Positions 22,931 to 34,386 of a stretch of DNA of 64,000 bases are shown here, one piece after another (position 1 is the stretch's first letter; the number at the start of each line of letters is the position of its first letter). Source of the stretch: Daphnia carinata (Eukaryota > Arthropoda > Branchiopoda > Diplostraca > Daphniidae); NCBI RefSeq assembly GCF_022539665.2, contig NC_081338.1:3905679-3969678 (forward strand), written 5' to 3'. The position numbers and the translations under genes are program-made. Below the pieces are notes generated by a model. It was not told where the DNA came from, did no database searches, and saw only the letters and a list, made by a program, of their open reading frames with translations.

Positions 22931-24626
22931 AATATCAAATACCGTCTGGGGAATCCGAATTAAGTATAGAAATGTCATGTCATCCATCCAATCAATACAA
23001 TTTATTCAGTGTCTTGCCCCAACCAAGAATTTTTTCGGATCCAATGTTACTATTAACCTATATTGAGAAAAGAAAAACAACACCGTTAAACATATCAACT
23101 GTTGATCATGTAACTTACATGACTCATAGATTCAACTTCTGGTGGAAGCTTGGGGAAGGACATACAAATTGCAGATTAACATCATTGTATAAGGCTCTTG
23201 AATGATAAACTAGCACCTGTACAATGTTGCATTGTTGATAGTTGTGTTCCCAGTACATGAAAATCCTTTCCTATTGGATAAAATTTTTTTTGGTAGATTA
23301 GACCTGGTTGGCAAAAAGGAGGAGAAATTCTTCGTCATAAATTCAAAATTATTTGAAGAAAAATCCTTTCATACCTAAAGAGTCCATGTATGATGTTCAT
23401 CTCTGCAATGGCAGCAAAATTAAAACATCTTTAGGGCCATTTAAGTACCCAGTTTCCCCAACACTCTGAACGTAAAGGACAAGTTGTTCTTTAGCCAGAG
23501 AAGCAGAATTATTTGAGGTTTCTAGCTGTGACAGAACTATAAAGGATTGCTGTTGTACTGGATTTATTAACACAAGATGGTACTTCTCATTAGACAATGT
23601 GCATACTCTATTACTTTACCTCATACCTTAATGGTAATGCACTCTGTGTTTTTTCATCTCTAGGCTGACTCTTCCATCCTGTAACACTTCCAGACTTGAT
23701 TTGATCCCCCATTAAATTCTGTGAATGCAAAATAATAGCATTAAAAATACTTTTTCAATAGACATAAAACCGAAAAGTACCTAATCCATGTTTCATGTTG
23801 AACTTGTGCCATATCTTGGTTTCCGTACCACACCCATTTTCGACCCAAATACAGTCCCACAATTGTTCACTTCCTTCACTGCACGGGCTTATTACTAACG
23901 ATTCTTTTTGTGCAGCACTAACAGAATTTAAATTTAACACACTGTCAGGTGGTAGACTGAATAACTAAACAATAAATAATTGTTTGTTAAAATTCTATAC
24001 TTATTTTGAATTCTTATTTGAAAAGTTTAGGTACCTGACTGTGTTCGCCTAATGCCAATTCATCCTCATGTTCAGTTAGGTTTGAGTTTGGAAAAACCTC
24101 CTTCACTGTTTGGAAACTGTTCCGTTCCAATTTGTTCTTTTCCCCTAGCTGAGCTTGTAGACTCAAACTTTGAGCTACAAAACACAAATGAATAAAAGCA
24201 AATAAATAGAATCATTACGTATTAGGCCTTACCATCCTTAGCTTTGCTGTTATCTAATATTTTGTGCTGTTGCAATAATTGAGCCTGCAGGTCCATAATT
24301 TGATCTAATAAACAATAATTAATAATTCAAAACAAATATAATAATGTTTATACTTACCATCCTTTTGTTGTATTATCTTCTCCATTTTTCAATTGTTCCT
24401 CCAGCCACGCGTTATTCTCCATCCACGCTACTGAACTTACTGCGAATGGCATCCAATGGACTGAAATTGCCTACGCCAGTAATAATGAGTCTGAGCGGTA
24501 GATGGCTACGTGTCGGAAAAAAGAAAAAAGTGCGATTTTTTATTTTTTTTCCGCCATTTTTTTTTTTTTATGTAAAACGGATTGCCATATTTTTTATGTT
24601 TATTTTGCGTAAAACGGATTGTCATA

Positions 24627-25747
24627 AATCTAGCGGGAAAGTTATGAACTGCTTGTCTATCCCATGGTAAAATTGATAGTCATTTGTTTTATTTCAATGG
24701 CGTCGGAGAGGGAGAGGAGGTTTGACGGATGTGACCGTCGTTACTGAAATTTCTCTTTAGATTTCCTGCATTTCAGGTTGGTTTTAAAAATTGATTTTCC
24801 CGTTTTCGCCTCTTGAGAAATTTATCCTTTTAAACAAATTTATACAAGTTTGGGGGCATTATAGCTCAAGTTTATTTAACAGAAGTATTATACCACATTT
24901 AGAAAATTCTTTAAAGGAGAACCTTGACTCGAGTGTCCTTGATTACCAAGCAGGTATTGCACATTTCACAGCCTAATGCGACCAACTAAGGTATACAAGG
25001 TTTTCTTTTAAGAAAGCTGTCATTGTTTGTAATATTTGTCACAATCTAATCGTCATGGTTCATTTCACCTTTATCATTAGTAGTATTAGTTAATTGTCAA
25101 GATTCATTCACATTTATTGTTAACAGTATTGGTTTTGTAAGTATACTTGCAGGTCTCTGCGATGTACCTAATGTGCTGTACTGGCTGTGGGATCCTTCTG
25201 TGACAGAAAGGAGTATTACCTGTGTTGTGGTTTCAGTGCAAAATATAACATATCTGGTAATATACTTGTTTGATGAATTGCATCTTTTAAACAAATCGTG
25301 GGGAATTAAAATTAAAATTAGTTCATTTTTTTCTCAGTAATACCATGGGAAGTGTTCTAGTGCTGACGAAGAATGATTTCTTTTCCTTTTTTCTTTGCAA
25401 AGTAATTGTTTGGCAGTTATAAGAAAAGAGAAAGAAAGAACTTCATAAATTTTCATTGCAAATACTCCCAAGTGTTGTTTTTTCACAGTAAAAAGTAAAA
25501 TTAAAGTTTGTCTGATATTGTAAAGATGTAGTTGGTAAAATTATTCTAAGTTTCTGTTATGACTACGTAAGTTATAAAATGTTAAATAAAATGCACAAAC
25601 AAGTAAATTAAAAATAGTTTTTTATTGTCCCTCCTCCACCCAACAATTCCACCACTATTTTATATACAACGCTACATATTTATATACAAACAAATACACA
25701 TATACACAATAACACAAATACATATATACACAAATACACATACAATT
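24627..25747. other. No gene recognised
   Basis: AT-rich flank between the split MITE and the piggyBac-type element. The frame on the plus strand near 25150-25290 reads like protein for about 45 codons (CDVPNVLYWLWDPSVTER), but it has no partner exons and no family I recognise. Confidence 0.4.
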
Positions 25748-25753
25748 AGTTAA

Positions 25754-26095
25754 CCCATTGGCTGCCAAGCCCTGCAACCCGTAGGTTGCTTAAACTACAG
25801 TAGCTACGTCACACGTCTGAAGGATCGCTGACCAAGGGGGGTTGTCCTAAGACAAGCCCGGGGTGGCACGCTGATAGAAACCATTACGGGAATGCACACC
25901 CCTGGTTTCTATCAGTATACCGACAAGGAGAAGTCCCTAACGGTGCATTGCCTACGGGGCCCGAAGGCCAATCTTGGGCAGTTGCGACTGCTCCACCCCA
26001 AGGCAAATACGGCCAAGAGGCAGAGCAGCGCGGCCCGTCCCTACAAGCTAAAAAAAAAAAAAAAAATGGGACCAAACGGGGTGGCAGCCAATGGG
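25754..26095. mobile_element. piggyBac-type MITE with TTAA target duplication
   Basis: The 342-bp body is bounded by perfect inverted ends, CCCATTGGCTGCCA at 25754 and its complement ending at 26095, each flanked by TTAA (25750-25753 and 26096-26099). CCC-starting ends and a TTAA duplication are the piggyBac signature (family knowledge). Inside is a hairpin at 25872-25912 with an 11-bp stem (GATAGAAACCA/TGGTTTCTATC) and a 16-A run near 26051. There is no ORF for a transposase, so it is non-autonomous. Confidence 0.85.
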
Positions 26096-26219
26096 TTAAC
26101 TATACAATACAACATACAACAAAACGAAATAGGACAATACCCGAGAAGTTCCGTCGCGAAGTCACCCGCGATAGTCATGTGTTTTTTTTTCCCGACCTGG
26201 TTGTTCCATCGTTGTAGGC

Positions 26220-26940
26220 CACAGGCAAAAAAACGGCGACAGCGGTGAAGGCGAAGACGGCGATGAAGTGAAGGCGAAGACGGCGATAACGTGAAGGCGA
26301 AAACTGCGATAGGGCAAAGGCGGCGATGAGACGACGGCGGTGTAGATGGCGAAGAGGTGAAGGCGGCGATAAGTCGACGGTGGGGAAGACGGCGAAAGTG
26401 GCAAAGACAGCGGTGCGGCGAAGACGGCGGTGAGGCGAAGGCGAAGACGGCGGTGAGGCGAAGGCGAAGACGGCGGTGAGGCGAAGGCGAAGACGGCGGT
26501 GAGGCGAAGGCGAAGACGGCGGTGAGGCGAAGGCGAAGACGGCGGTGAGGCGAAGGCGAAGACGGCGGTGAGGCGAAGGCGAAGACGGCGGTGAGGCGAA
26601 GGCGAAGACGGCGGTGAGGCGAAGGCGAAGACGGCGGTGAGGCGAAGGCGAAGACGGCGGTGAGGCGAAGGCGAAGACGGCGGTGAGGCGAAGGCGAAGA
26701 CGGCGGTGAGGCGAAGGCGAAGACGGCGGTGAGGCGAAGGCGAAGGCGAAGACGGCGGTGAGGCGAAGGCGAAGGCGAAGACGGCGGTGAGGCGAAGGCG
26801 AAGACGGCGGTGAGGCGAAGGCGAAGACGGCGGTGAGGCGAAGGCGAAGACGGTGGTGAGGCGAAGGCGAAGACGGCGGTGAGGCGAAGGCGAAGACGGC
26901 GGTGAGGCGAAGGCGAAGACGGCGGTGACGCGAGGGCGCA
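26220..26940. repeat. 23-bp GC-rich minisatellite
   Basis: From about 26425 to 26935 a 23-bp unit made of two GGCGAA steps plus GACGGCGGTGA repeats about 22 times, with two 29-bp variants (one extra GGCGAA) near 26735-26785. Positions 26220-26424 hold older, diverged units. Because 23 is not a multiple of three and the unit lacks stops, all minus-strand frames stay open. The resulting Pro/Ser/Arg-rich frames are a by-product of the repeat, not genes. Confidence 0.9.
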
Positions 26941-29196
26941 AACGGCAAAGACGGCGATGAGGAGAAGGCGAAGATTAGCGAAAAGCAGGACTTTGGTTTC
27001 CTGTTTTTCCTGCATAACAGATGTAAATAAATTAGACCAAAAAACAACACACCATTGATAGATAAGTGATTAAATTATGACTATGGCTCCGCGAAATATT
27101 AAAAAGACACAAGTTGAAAACTAGTCAGGGTGTTTTCCTAGAATTCTTGGATTATTTTCTAATCCAAGGACCAATAATGATGGAACTGACCAAAGACAAA
27201 GGATGCTACATTTTAGAAATAGCCTTTCGTTCTAGAAAAATCTTATGCAAAACAGCAATGAAACAACCTGACGATGACGATGAGTAGAAAATTAGGTTGG
27301 GAACAGGACTCATTTCTTTTTCATTACCAATCTGTATAAAAAAAGGAAATAAATCAGATGAAAGAACAAGAGCATAATCATGGCCATCTGCAATGAAAAA
27401 CTTTTGTAAAAAACAAAAAACAAATAAAATTCATCAAAGAGAAAGAAATACACTACATAACAATCAAAGTTTTCTATTAGCAACCTACTTCCAACAGTAA
27501 TATTTAACAAACCAATGTGTTATCGAACTTTTTACATTGAGTAAAGATTCTGAAAGTCTAACGGAAGTCTACTACAGATAAGTTGTATGGGGAACCAAAA
27601 GGTGAAAAATATTACTAATTCCATTAGTCCACTTCAACGTAAATGTGCAACTACCATATATCTAAAATAATAAGAGAACACCTGTAAGCTTGAGTTTACA
27701 AATCACCCACTACAACCTTACGAGTCAATTGACAATCTGTTGCGAGGGACTCATTTGAAACCAATGGTCCCATATTAAATTTACAAGTATTCAAATTTGC
27801 CTTCTATGCTCTGGAGAGAAATTAAGTGACAAATAAATTAAAACTAAACTAAAGATTAAATTTCACAAGAACATAAGAGATGAAGCACTTTTTCTTGGTT
27901 GCAATCTGAGTCCAACTTTTCTATGGTTTGTTACCAAGCAGCCATCTAACTATTCTAACTCTTAAGCTAAAAAAGTATGTCAGCCTTAGAGTTATGGTCA
28001 TTTTTAACTTACTTGTTACTAAAAACGCACAAAAAAAAAACGATGGAATACACAAAATTAACGAAGCAAAGGCTGTTGGGACGTTTAGTCCGCCATGACA
28101 GCCATAGCAGACGACTGTCTCCTGCAATCCTTTACATTGAATCATAAATAATAAACAAATATTGAATTTTACTAGTATCGAACTTGAGACCTTCCTGTTC
28201 CCAGCGCAGTACTCTAACCATCTAACCTAACACGCCAATATTAAGGGATTGAAGCCTTGATTTATGGCATGCGACGCCGATGCTCAACCATAGAGCCATG
28301 AGTCTTATAAATTACTATTTTGCGCGATCAACCAACAGTAAAATAACAAAACAAGCACGAAAGAAGCCACTACACCATTTCATATATGACCAAAATGCTT
28401 AAAATGTTTTGCTTATTCATGTTCATTTTTTAGTTTTTGCGAAGTTGAAAAAAAAATTACCGAAAGTGACCGGAAGTAGACTATATCTTCAGAAATACTG
28501 GGCCCACAACAAAACGAATATGATTTTCGTGATCCTCGTGAACTTTAAGGTGTGTCTGACCTATTTTGACCTGTTTTTGGCGAAAAGTCCAATTTGGCCA
28601 AAATCGCGATTTTTCCTGAACTATAGTTCAGGGAAATTTGCGATTTTTGACGATTTTCGGGTATTTTCTACTGACACATGGATACGACCCCAAATTTCAC
28701 GAGGATTACGAAAATGTGGTTTTTTTTCATTCAGACCAACAGATGGTGAGTTATTAGGCATTTTCAAACCGGAAGTTGTACTGAAAGTTAAAATTTCGAA
28801 AATTTAAAAAATGAACTATGTTCTCCTTTACAATTTACAAAAGATCTGCGTAGGTTCAATCGTAAACTATAGTAAATGAACATAACATGGTCTTTCAAAG
28901 TTCTTAAAGTTCAGTTTTCAGGTACGATCTGTATACCACTTCAAATCACTACCACACACATAATAATCGAAGCAAATGTTTTAAAACCATCCCCTTAATT
29001 TTTAGCCATCAGAATTAAGGGGATAGTGGAACAGATATGGTTATTACCTGACAGAAGTAAATGGGTGACCCTATTTTTGCAGAATATTAGCAAATAGGAC
29101 ATCTTCAAGAATGTCTTCAAGGTTTATTTGTGAAAATATCTTCTGCTACAAACTATGAATATTTTGTTGTTGGGAAATGACTGCTATCCATGTAGT
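26940..29196 (-). repeat. Right arm of the large inverted repeat
   Basis: 26955-27230 matches 12790-13060, and 28335-29196 matches 11927-12770, both inverted. The open frame at 28409-28807 is the counterpart of the one at 12374-12682. About 27230-28335 is absent from the left arm and includes two minus-strand tRNA-like sequences. The inner edge adjoins the minisatellite, whose founding unit is seen singly in the left arm. Confidence 0.75.
28170..28310 (-). other. Two tandem tRNA-like remnants
   Basis: 28175-28238 carries a B-box-like AAGTTCGATACT and an A-box-like TTAGATGGTTAGAG on the minus strand. 28255-28308 has TGGCTCTATGGTTGAGC followed by an alanine-like stem. Both are degenerate and lie in the part of the right arm missing from the left arm. 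Confidence 0.4.
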
Positions 29197-29199
29197 AAT

Positions 29200-32030
29200 A
29201 TCTTACCAAATTTCTTGCTGATAGGTGATCCGTGGCTAGCATCAATTGTGTTACTTTGCCATTACAGTATTGTCCTTTGTTTGCAGTATTACTGGATATC
29301 TTTTGTACAACAGCTTTCAGTGGTGGTCTTCTATAGAGTAATGTCTCTTATTGCAAACTTAAATTAGGAAACACTGAAGGCTTTTTGCTCAATCTGCATG
29401 TACTTGTGCCAACTTGAAACATCACTCTAATTTCGTATAACACTTACACATACACATTTAACACTAACTGCACATAAACTGAACGAGTTTTGAGTTTATT
29501 GTACTCTAGGTTCAACATTTCCACACCATTTTCATGATATCTTTATCACAAAGGAGAAAGATTTTGATTGAATGAATGTTCCAGAGAATGTTATACTACA
29601 ACGTTGAATGAACGGGATAGTATGGGATTTCTTAGAATATGATAGGAAAGCCAACACCATTCTGGTCAACTAGAAGCTTCTTTGAGAATGTTATTTATAT
29701 AACAGGACCCACTGGTTTAAGTGCAATGCATGTTTGTTTTTCAATTTGGTTGCTTAACCTCCTCGATGGTGCCATTTGTTCTACTTGTTACATTCAAACA
29801 TTTGAGCCAAAGGACGTTGAAATGGTGATAGTTGGCGCCACAAAGCAGAGTGACACTTTGTAGTTGTCAAATGGATTGCATTATAAAAGTGTAACGTTGA
29901 ATTATGGTTACAAATTTTACTCGAAGCCATTGGAGGTATTCCAGTCTACAGAATAGGTGGCATTGATCTTCTTCCAACTGTAACACAAAAAAAAACAATT
30001 TTTTACAAAGGCTCGAAGCACATAACAGTGGATGTACAGAAAATAAATATACCATTGGGTTTGAGCTAAATTATCCACACAAAACACAACAACACTGGGC
30101 GAGTTTGTCGAGCCCACTGTAGAACAACTAACTGATTAGGAGTTCGATTTCTACAAGTTCGAAGCCGATGACATTTTGGGTAAAACGGATTGCCATATAT
30201 GCCATAATTAAACGTCGAATAAAACATGAGTAACAACTTTGTATCAGGAATTTCTACTGCAGACGGTCTCCCAAACACTATAGCCACCTATTGGTACGAT
30301 ATTCAGTTTTCTACATTGGGTTTCAGCGATCGTCGGGGGCTAGAGTAAGGGCTGTAGCAACTTTCACTTCTAATCATTCATATGCCATAAGGTTCACGTG
30401 TAAAAGATACTAATTTTCGTAATCCTTGCTTAATTTAGTTTAAAATACATTATTCCGATTCGAAATTGAACGCTGATCACGAATATCGGCTTTGTTTTGA
30501 CATTTAACTTAACAAAATGGAGAAAAACGAAGAAAATGACCGTGGGAAAATTGCCTCCAAAACCGTCAAAAATTGACCATCGTTGGAATTGCTTGAAAAT
30601 GACAGAATATACTCACAATCGAATGCTGATTCCGAGAAAATTGCTATTTTTTTCATAACATCAACCATTTTGGAAATACACCGAATTAAAAAACTACTGG
30701 CGCGCTAGTACGCTACAGCGCTAGCGTGACACATCAAAGTTATTCAATCCTATGTATTTCCTGATTATGAATGAGCCGGTTTCTTTCATTTTAATCTATC
30801 GTACTGGTTAACGTTGAAGTCAACCAGACGCCACCGTTGGTTGATTGCAATACGGACCGATGTGCATGATCCTCTTCTTATACAATTGGCGAAACAGCTT
30901 GAACGACAATCTTTTTACTTAAAGTTGGTTGTTGAGTTTGCAACTTAGCAACCAAAACTGAATCCTATGCTCTAGCTCCTATTTTTTTTTTTAGTTTGAA
31001 TTTCATGGATGCGAAATTCGTTCATGATAACCTTAGAGGGAAGCGCGTGTTGCACGCTATGACGGTATCTTGTCCATGCCGAATTCCCATCGTTTCATCC
31101 TATCATTAGAATTTTGAAGGAAAGGGTTACATTATCAACCATGACTGATGTTGTGGCAACCAGTGTTGCTAATTTGTTTTGAAAACCTGCGTGATTCGAT
31201 GATTATGGCTAAATGCTTATACGATTCAGTTCGAATGACATGACGATAGGGCACCGCAGAAAACCTTAAAAGAAAAGAAAAAAAAGGAAAATTATTAAAA
31301 TGAAGGCATTTTCGTCTAGCAAATTCTTCTAGTACGTCTTTCATGAAGTTAAATGGTAAAGTAAAATAAAATAAAAGATAAACCTTCAAAAAAGACAAAT
31401 GGCAATCCATTTGATCATTAAAACAATTATAAATCAGTATGTTCGACAAGGTAGAGGACAGCAACCATTAGTAGGATCGTACGTATACGTTTGGTAATGT
31501 AAAACGTATGGCGCAACAGCAACAGCAATTTCTTTTTTTTTTTTTTACAACCCTTTATTTATGTGTTCGTATTATACAGCCCCAAGGTGACTGCAAGTGC
31601 ACCTCAGAGGCAAGCTACAACACTAAAAAAAAAGCCGTTAGACAGGCATTTTTCTAAGAGGAAATGTTAAATAAATAAATTGCTTTCGATTCTGGAGAGA
31701 GCGGTGGAGTCTTTGAAGAAATTTACAAAACTTACTTTAAAACATAAATCACGGAATGAATCTGAGTTTATAACCATGCCCGTGCATTTTTAATGTCACT
31801 GTAACAGATTATGATAGGGTAGCATTTGCGATTTGCATTTTCAATAACTAGGTTCCATTTCTTGTTCCAGAATCTTTTCAATTCTGTGTTAATCGGCACT
31901 GGTTCCGTCAAAAAATTAAAAAGTGGTTTGCATAAGATCTTCCTAAATAAAATTAATCGCTTATGAAAAAGCAAATGAATTTGACAGTTTAATGAGGACA
32001 AGTACCTTACTCTAAATGTAGAATTTGCTA
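29200..32030. other. No gene recognised; scattered repeat remnants
   Basis: A MITE terminus (GGGTAAAACGGATTGCCATA) lies at 30178-30197, and a fragment of the palindromic MITE core (ACTGGCGCGCTAG) near 30700-30725. The minus frame at 31768-32043, just downstream of the BTB pseudogene, has no recognised domain. Confidence 0.45.
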
Positions 32031-32032
32031 AG

Positions 32033-33079
32033 TTAATTATCATTCTTAGCGGTCATGCGCCGCGTGGCCATGGGGCACAAATCCGGATAATGCTTCATCT
32101 GATCCACCCATTTTTGCTGCGAGGAAATCTCGAAGCCATTGCCGGCCATAAATTTTAATACAGATTTCAATAACTTCGGCACTGCATGTACGCGGGAGAG
32201 AATCAGCAAACCGATGGCGTTGCTAATTGTCACCCGCTTTACGCATACTTCAACGCATTCGTTCTTGAGCGTCTCGATGCCATATTTATCAGTCAGTTTG
32301 AAAAACATGGCAATTGTTTTATCATCTGAAAGATTTGGAACATTACCTGTAACAAGTAAACCAAAAGTTGCTTGAACACATCCTTTTCGCAATCATCAAT
32401 TTTCACTTTGTTGACCCCTGGTATTAGGGGTTTCGAATGGAACATGGCAGCAAAAACAGGACTTCCAGTTGACAGAATGAGGGTATGGGCACCCACTTCT
32501 TGTCCATTTTTGCAAGCTGAACATCACACTGACTTTGGCTGTAAAGCAATCTTTTCAGGCCCTGAATGATATTCTTCTCCCAAAGTAGTTGTTCCGAAAT
32601 CTATCCACAGTGTAATGGCGTATGGTAGAGATCCCGTAACTATTCGGCTCCACATACTGTCAGCTATTTTCTGCAATGGTATTTCATTTGCATGTACTGA
32701 TCCAGTATGAAGATGTATCTACATAAAGACAGGCCTTGAATCCCGAATGCAACCGTTTCACTACTGAGTAAGTCAACTGGTGGTTTAATTTGGGTAAGCT
32801 TTCTTGATGTATACCAGCATCCACTTTTTTAGATGTAGTAACATTCACCGAGTCTCTTGGTAATATCTCTTCAACAGTAATCAAGAATTTGCACTTTCCA
32901 TTTGCATGGTAGACGTTTTCATCCTTCGTGATAATGAGGAACATAGAACTTGACTTTGAACCAAGAAGTTGCAATTTCTGTTGGTGGCAATCTGCCTTCA
33001 GTACATTCTTCAAAATCCACCTCACATGAAACAATCCAAGGTGCATCTCTTTCACCTTAATAGAAGAAATATCAGACAT
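32033..33079 (-). pseudogene. MATH/BTB (TD-POZ, speckle-type POZ-like) protein, frameshifted
   Basis: Intact relatives are Cullin-3 substrate adaptors, a family I recall as expanded in Daphnia. Starting at ATG 33077-33079, the first segment (to about 32684) is MATH-like, with VRWILKNVL and a Leu/Gln-rich stretch. A second frame gives LWEKNIIQGLKRLLYS...DVQL (about 32585-32505). A third gives the BTB core GAHTLILSTGSPVFAAMFHS with KQLLVYL. After a further shift at about 32350 it continues TGNVPNLSDDKTIAMFFKL...DKYGIETLKNEC and a BACK-like tail ending at 32033. The last shift is explained by one missing base within the usual YLYTG motif. Multiple frames and stops argue for a pseudogene; retained introns cannot be fully excluded upstream of 32570. 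Confidence 0.75.
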
Positions 33080-33764
33080 TTCTTTTTCTTGTTGAAGCGA
33101 TAGCACCAACGTTTCACCACGTGCTCAGCGTTTTAGTTAACTCTCCATATAAAATGTACACAACCTACGGTATAACGAGAAAGAAATTAATATTCTACAG
33201 GAAAGCTTAATGATCTTTAATTAATGGAAAGTAGTGCGTCAAGCATAATTTAAATGATTTTGTAAGTTTTTGAAAAAAATGTTACTTTGTTTCCTCTGGT
33301 GTTCTAAACAAAAAACTTACGCCGAGTTGACGAGTAGTCTGCAGCGATGTAGTTAGTGCCAATTCCAACTGCATAAATGAAAGATGGCGTACATGGAATA
33401 TCACTAAACACAGTAAACACTAGCAAAAATACTGTTGCGAACTGTGATTAGTGTCCGAGGTTTACAATTAACCCTTAGTCCTTTAGAAGGACTAAATTGT
33501 ATTACCCAATTGTAAATACCTATACCAAATAGTCCAGCTTCGGGTGCTAAGTTACAAAATCTGCAAACGTTACCTGAAACACTGGGAGGAGTTTTAACAT
33601 GGGGTGTATATGAGAAAGTGGGAAAACGAAAGACATTATTATTTAACCTAACTTTGGTTTCTAATTATTTTTTTGTACTTGCAAGCGATAATGGGAAGCT
33701 TCGTAAAATAATATTGATAAAATATCTTTTTTACAAAAAAAAAATTAAATAGCAAAACAACAAT

Positions 33765-33830
33765 GATTCGAACCCATGAAATCAGTACGGCAGCCACGAA
33801 CTATGCCAAAGCGCCAATTTTCAATTTGTT
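33765..33830 (-). other. tRNA-like sequence
   Basis: Minus strand carries GGCGCTTTGGCATAG (A-box-like) and GGTTCGAATC (B-box). A closely similar sequence is at 33993-34056, so this is a dispersed repeat and not a single gene. Confidence 0.45.
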
Positions 33831-33992
33831 TAAAATATATAGCCTGCCTATTTAAATGGGTAAAGATTCGTTGTATAAAAATATATAATACAAAATATTA
33901 TTATACATAATATAATAATTATAATAGATATTAATATATTATATAATAATATTTTACTATATAACAATATAAAAAATAAATATATAATTTAA

Positions 33993-34056
33993 AAACATAG
34001 ACTCGAACCCGTGAAATCTGCATGACACCCGTGCGTTATGCCACAGCGCCATACTT
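33993..34056 (-). other. tRNA-like sequence
   Basis: Minus strand carries GGCGCTGTGGCATAACGC and GGTTCGAGTC. It shares A- and B-box context with 33765-33830. The acceptor arm does not pair. Confidence 0.45.
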
Positions 34057-34126
34057 CATTTGCTTACCATATATATAAGCTGTCTATTTGAATGGGTGAC
34101 ATCCAAACCAAAATTTGGTTGGGATG

Positions 34127-34386
34127 TGCGGTCCTGGCACAGTGGTTATCACCCACGCTTTGTAATCTGTAGTCCTCGGGTTCAAGTCCCGCCACCGCCA
34201 ACTTCCGCCAACTTCCTCCCAACCCTCTCCTCCCGCCCTCCCCTCCCACTCAAGATTCATCTCATCGGATTACGCAACTCTCAGCATCTTCATTACGGAT
34301 TCGCAAGATTCTTCATCGCATCATATCAAGAAAGAAAAAAGAAGAAGAAAAAAAAGAAGAAAGAAGAAAGAAAAAAGAAAAAAGAA
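34127..34386 (+). mobile_element. tRNA-Thr-derived SINE
   Basis: The head (34127-34199) is tRNA-like: A-box TGGCACAGTGG, anticodon loop TTTGTAA (nominal TGT, Thr), B-box GGTTCAAGTCC, and a partly paired acceptor (GCGGT/ACCGC). An unrelated C-rich body of about 130 bp follows, then an A-rich AAGAA-type tail (about 34328-34386). This head-body-tail layout is typical of tRNA-derived SINEs. It carries no coding sequence. Confidence 0.7.

Larger units (their letters stand above)
19601..24589. mobile_element. 5-kb palindromic transposable element with arms of about 2.2 kb
   Basis: It begins TATGGCAATCCGTTTTAC and ends with the exact complement. The arms run 19601 to about 21851 and about 22357 to 24589, with a loop of about 500 bp. 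Each arm, read toward the centre, holds: remnants of a multi-exon coding region opening with a predicted coiled coil (from 19806; exon borders near 19832, 19884 and 20014); a segment with the motif ENGCGTET (about 20345); a segment ending WHCSDEHHTWTF-stop (about 20815); and a hairpin-rich block (21300-21660). The loop holds three tRNA-like sequences. Termini flanked by TA suggest Tc1/mariner-like TA targeting, but I recognise no transposase, so the family is unknown. The left arm has stops in the coiled-coil exon that the right arm lacks. Confidence 0.8.
18975..24626. mobile_element. Palindromic MITE (about 660 bp) split by a 5-kb insertion
   Basis: The left part (18975-19600) is palindromic: GCTATCGCTATCTACCGGTC and TTAGTTAATTCTCTACATAC near 19029-19072 recur inverted near 19527-19576, with stems built of TAAGCCCGA motifs at 19086-19130 and 19452-19508. 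The right terminus (GTAAAACGGATTGTCATA, ending 24626) lies after the 5-kb palindrome at 19601-24589. Joining the flanks around that insertion gives the arrangement seen at 35400-35486. No coding capacity. The left terminus is degenerate. Related ends occur at 30178-30197, 35467-35486, 55099, 61823-62001 and 63357-63377. Confidence 0.75.

Noticed and set aside
25150-25290. Possible exon (CDVPNVLYWLWDPSVTER)
   Set aside because: Only one short frame, no flanking exons in phase and no family recognised.
26425-26935. CRISPR-like regular array
   Set aside because: Units are contiguous with no spacers and the DNA is eukaryotic; it is a minisatellite.
26041-27050. Long minus-strand open frames of 259-324 codons
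   Set aside because: They are translations of the 23-bp minisatellite in each frame, with no start context, domain or splice pattern.
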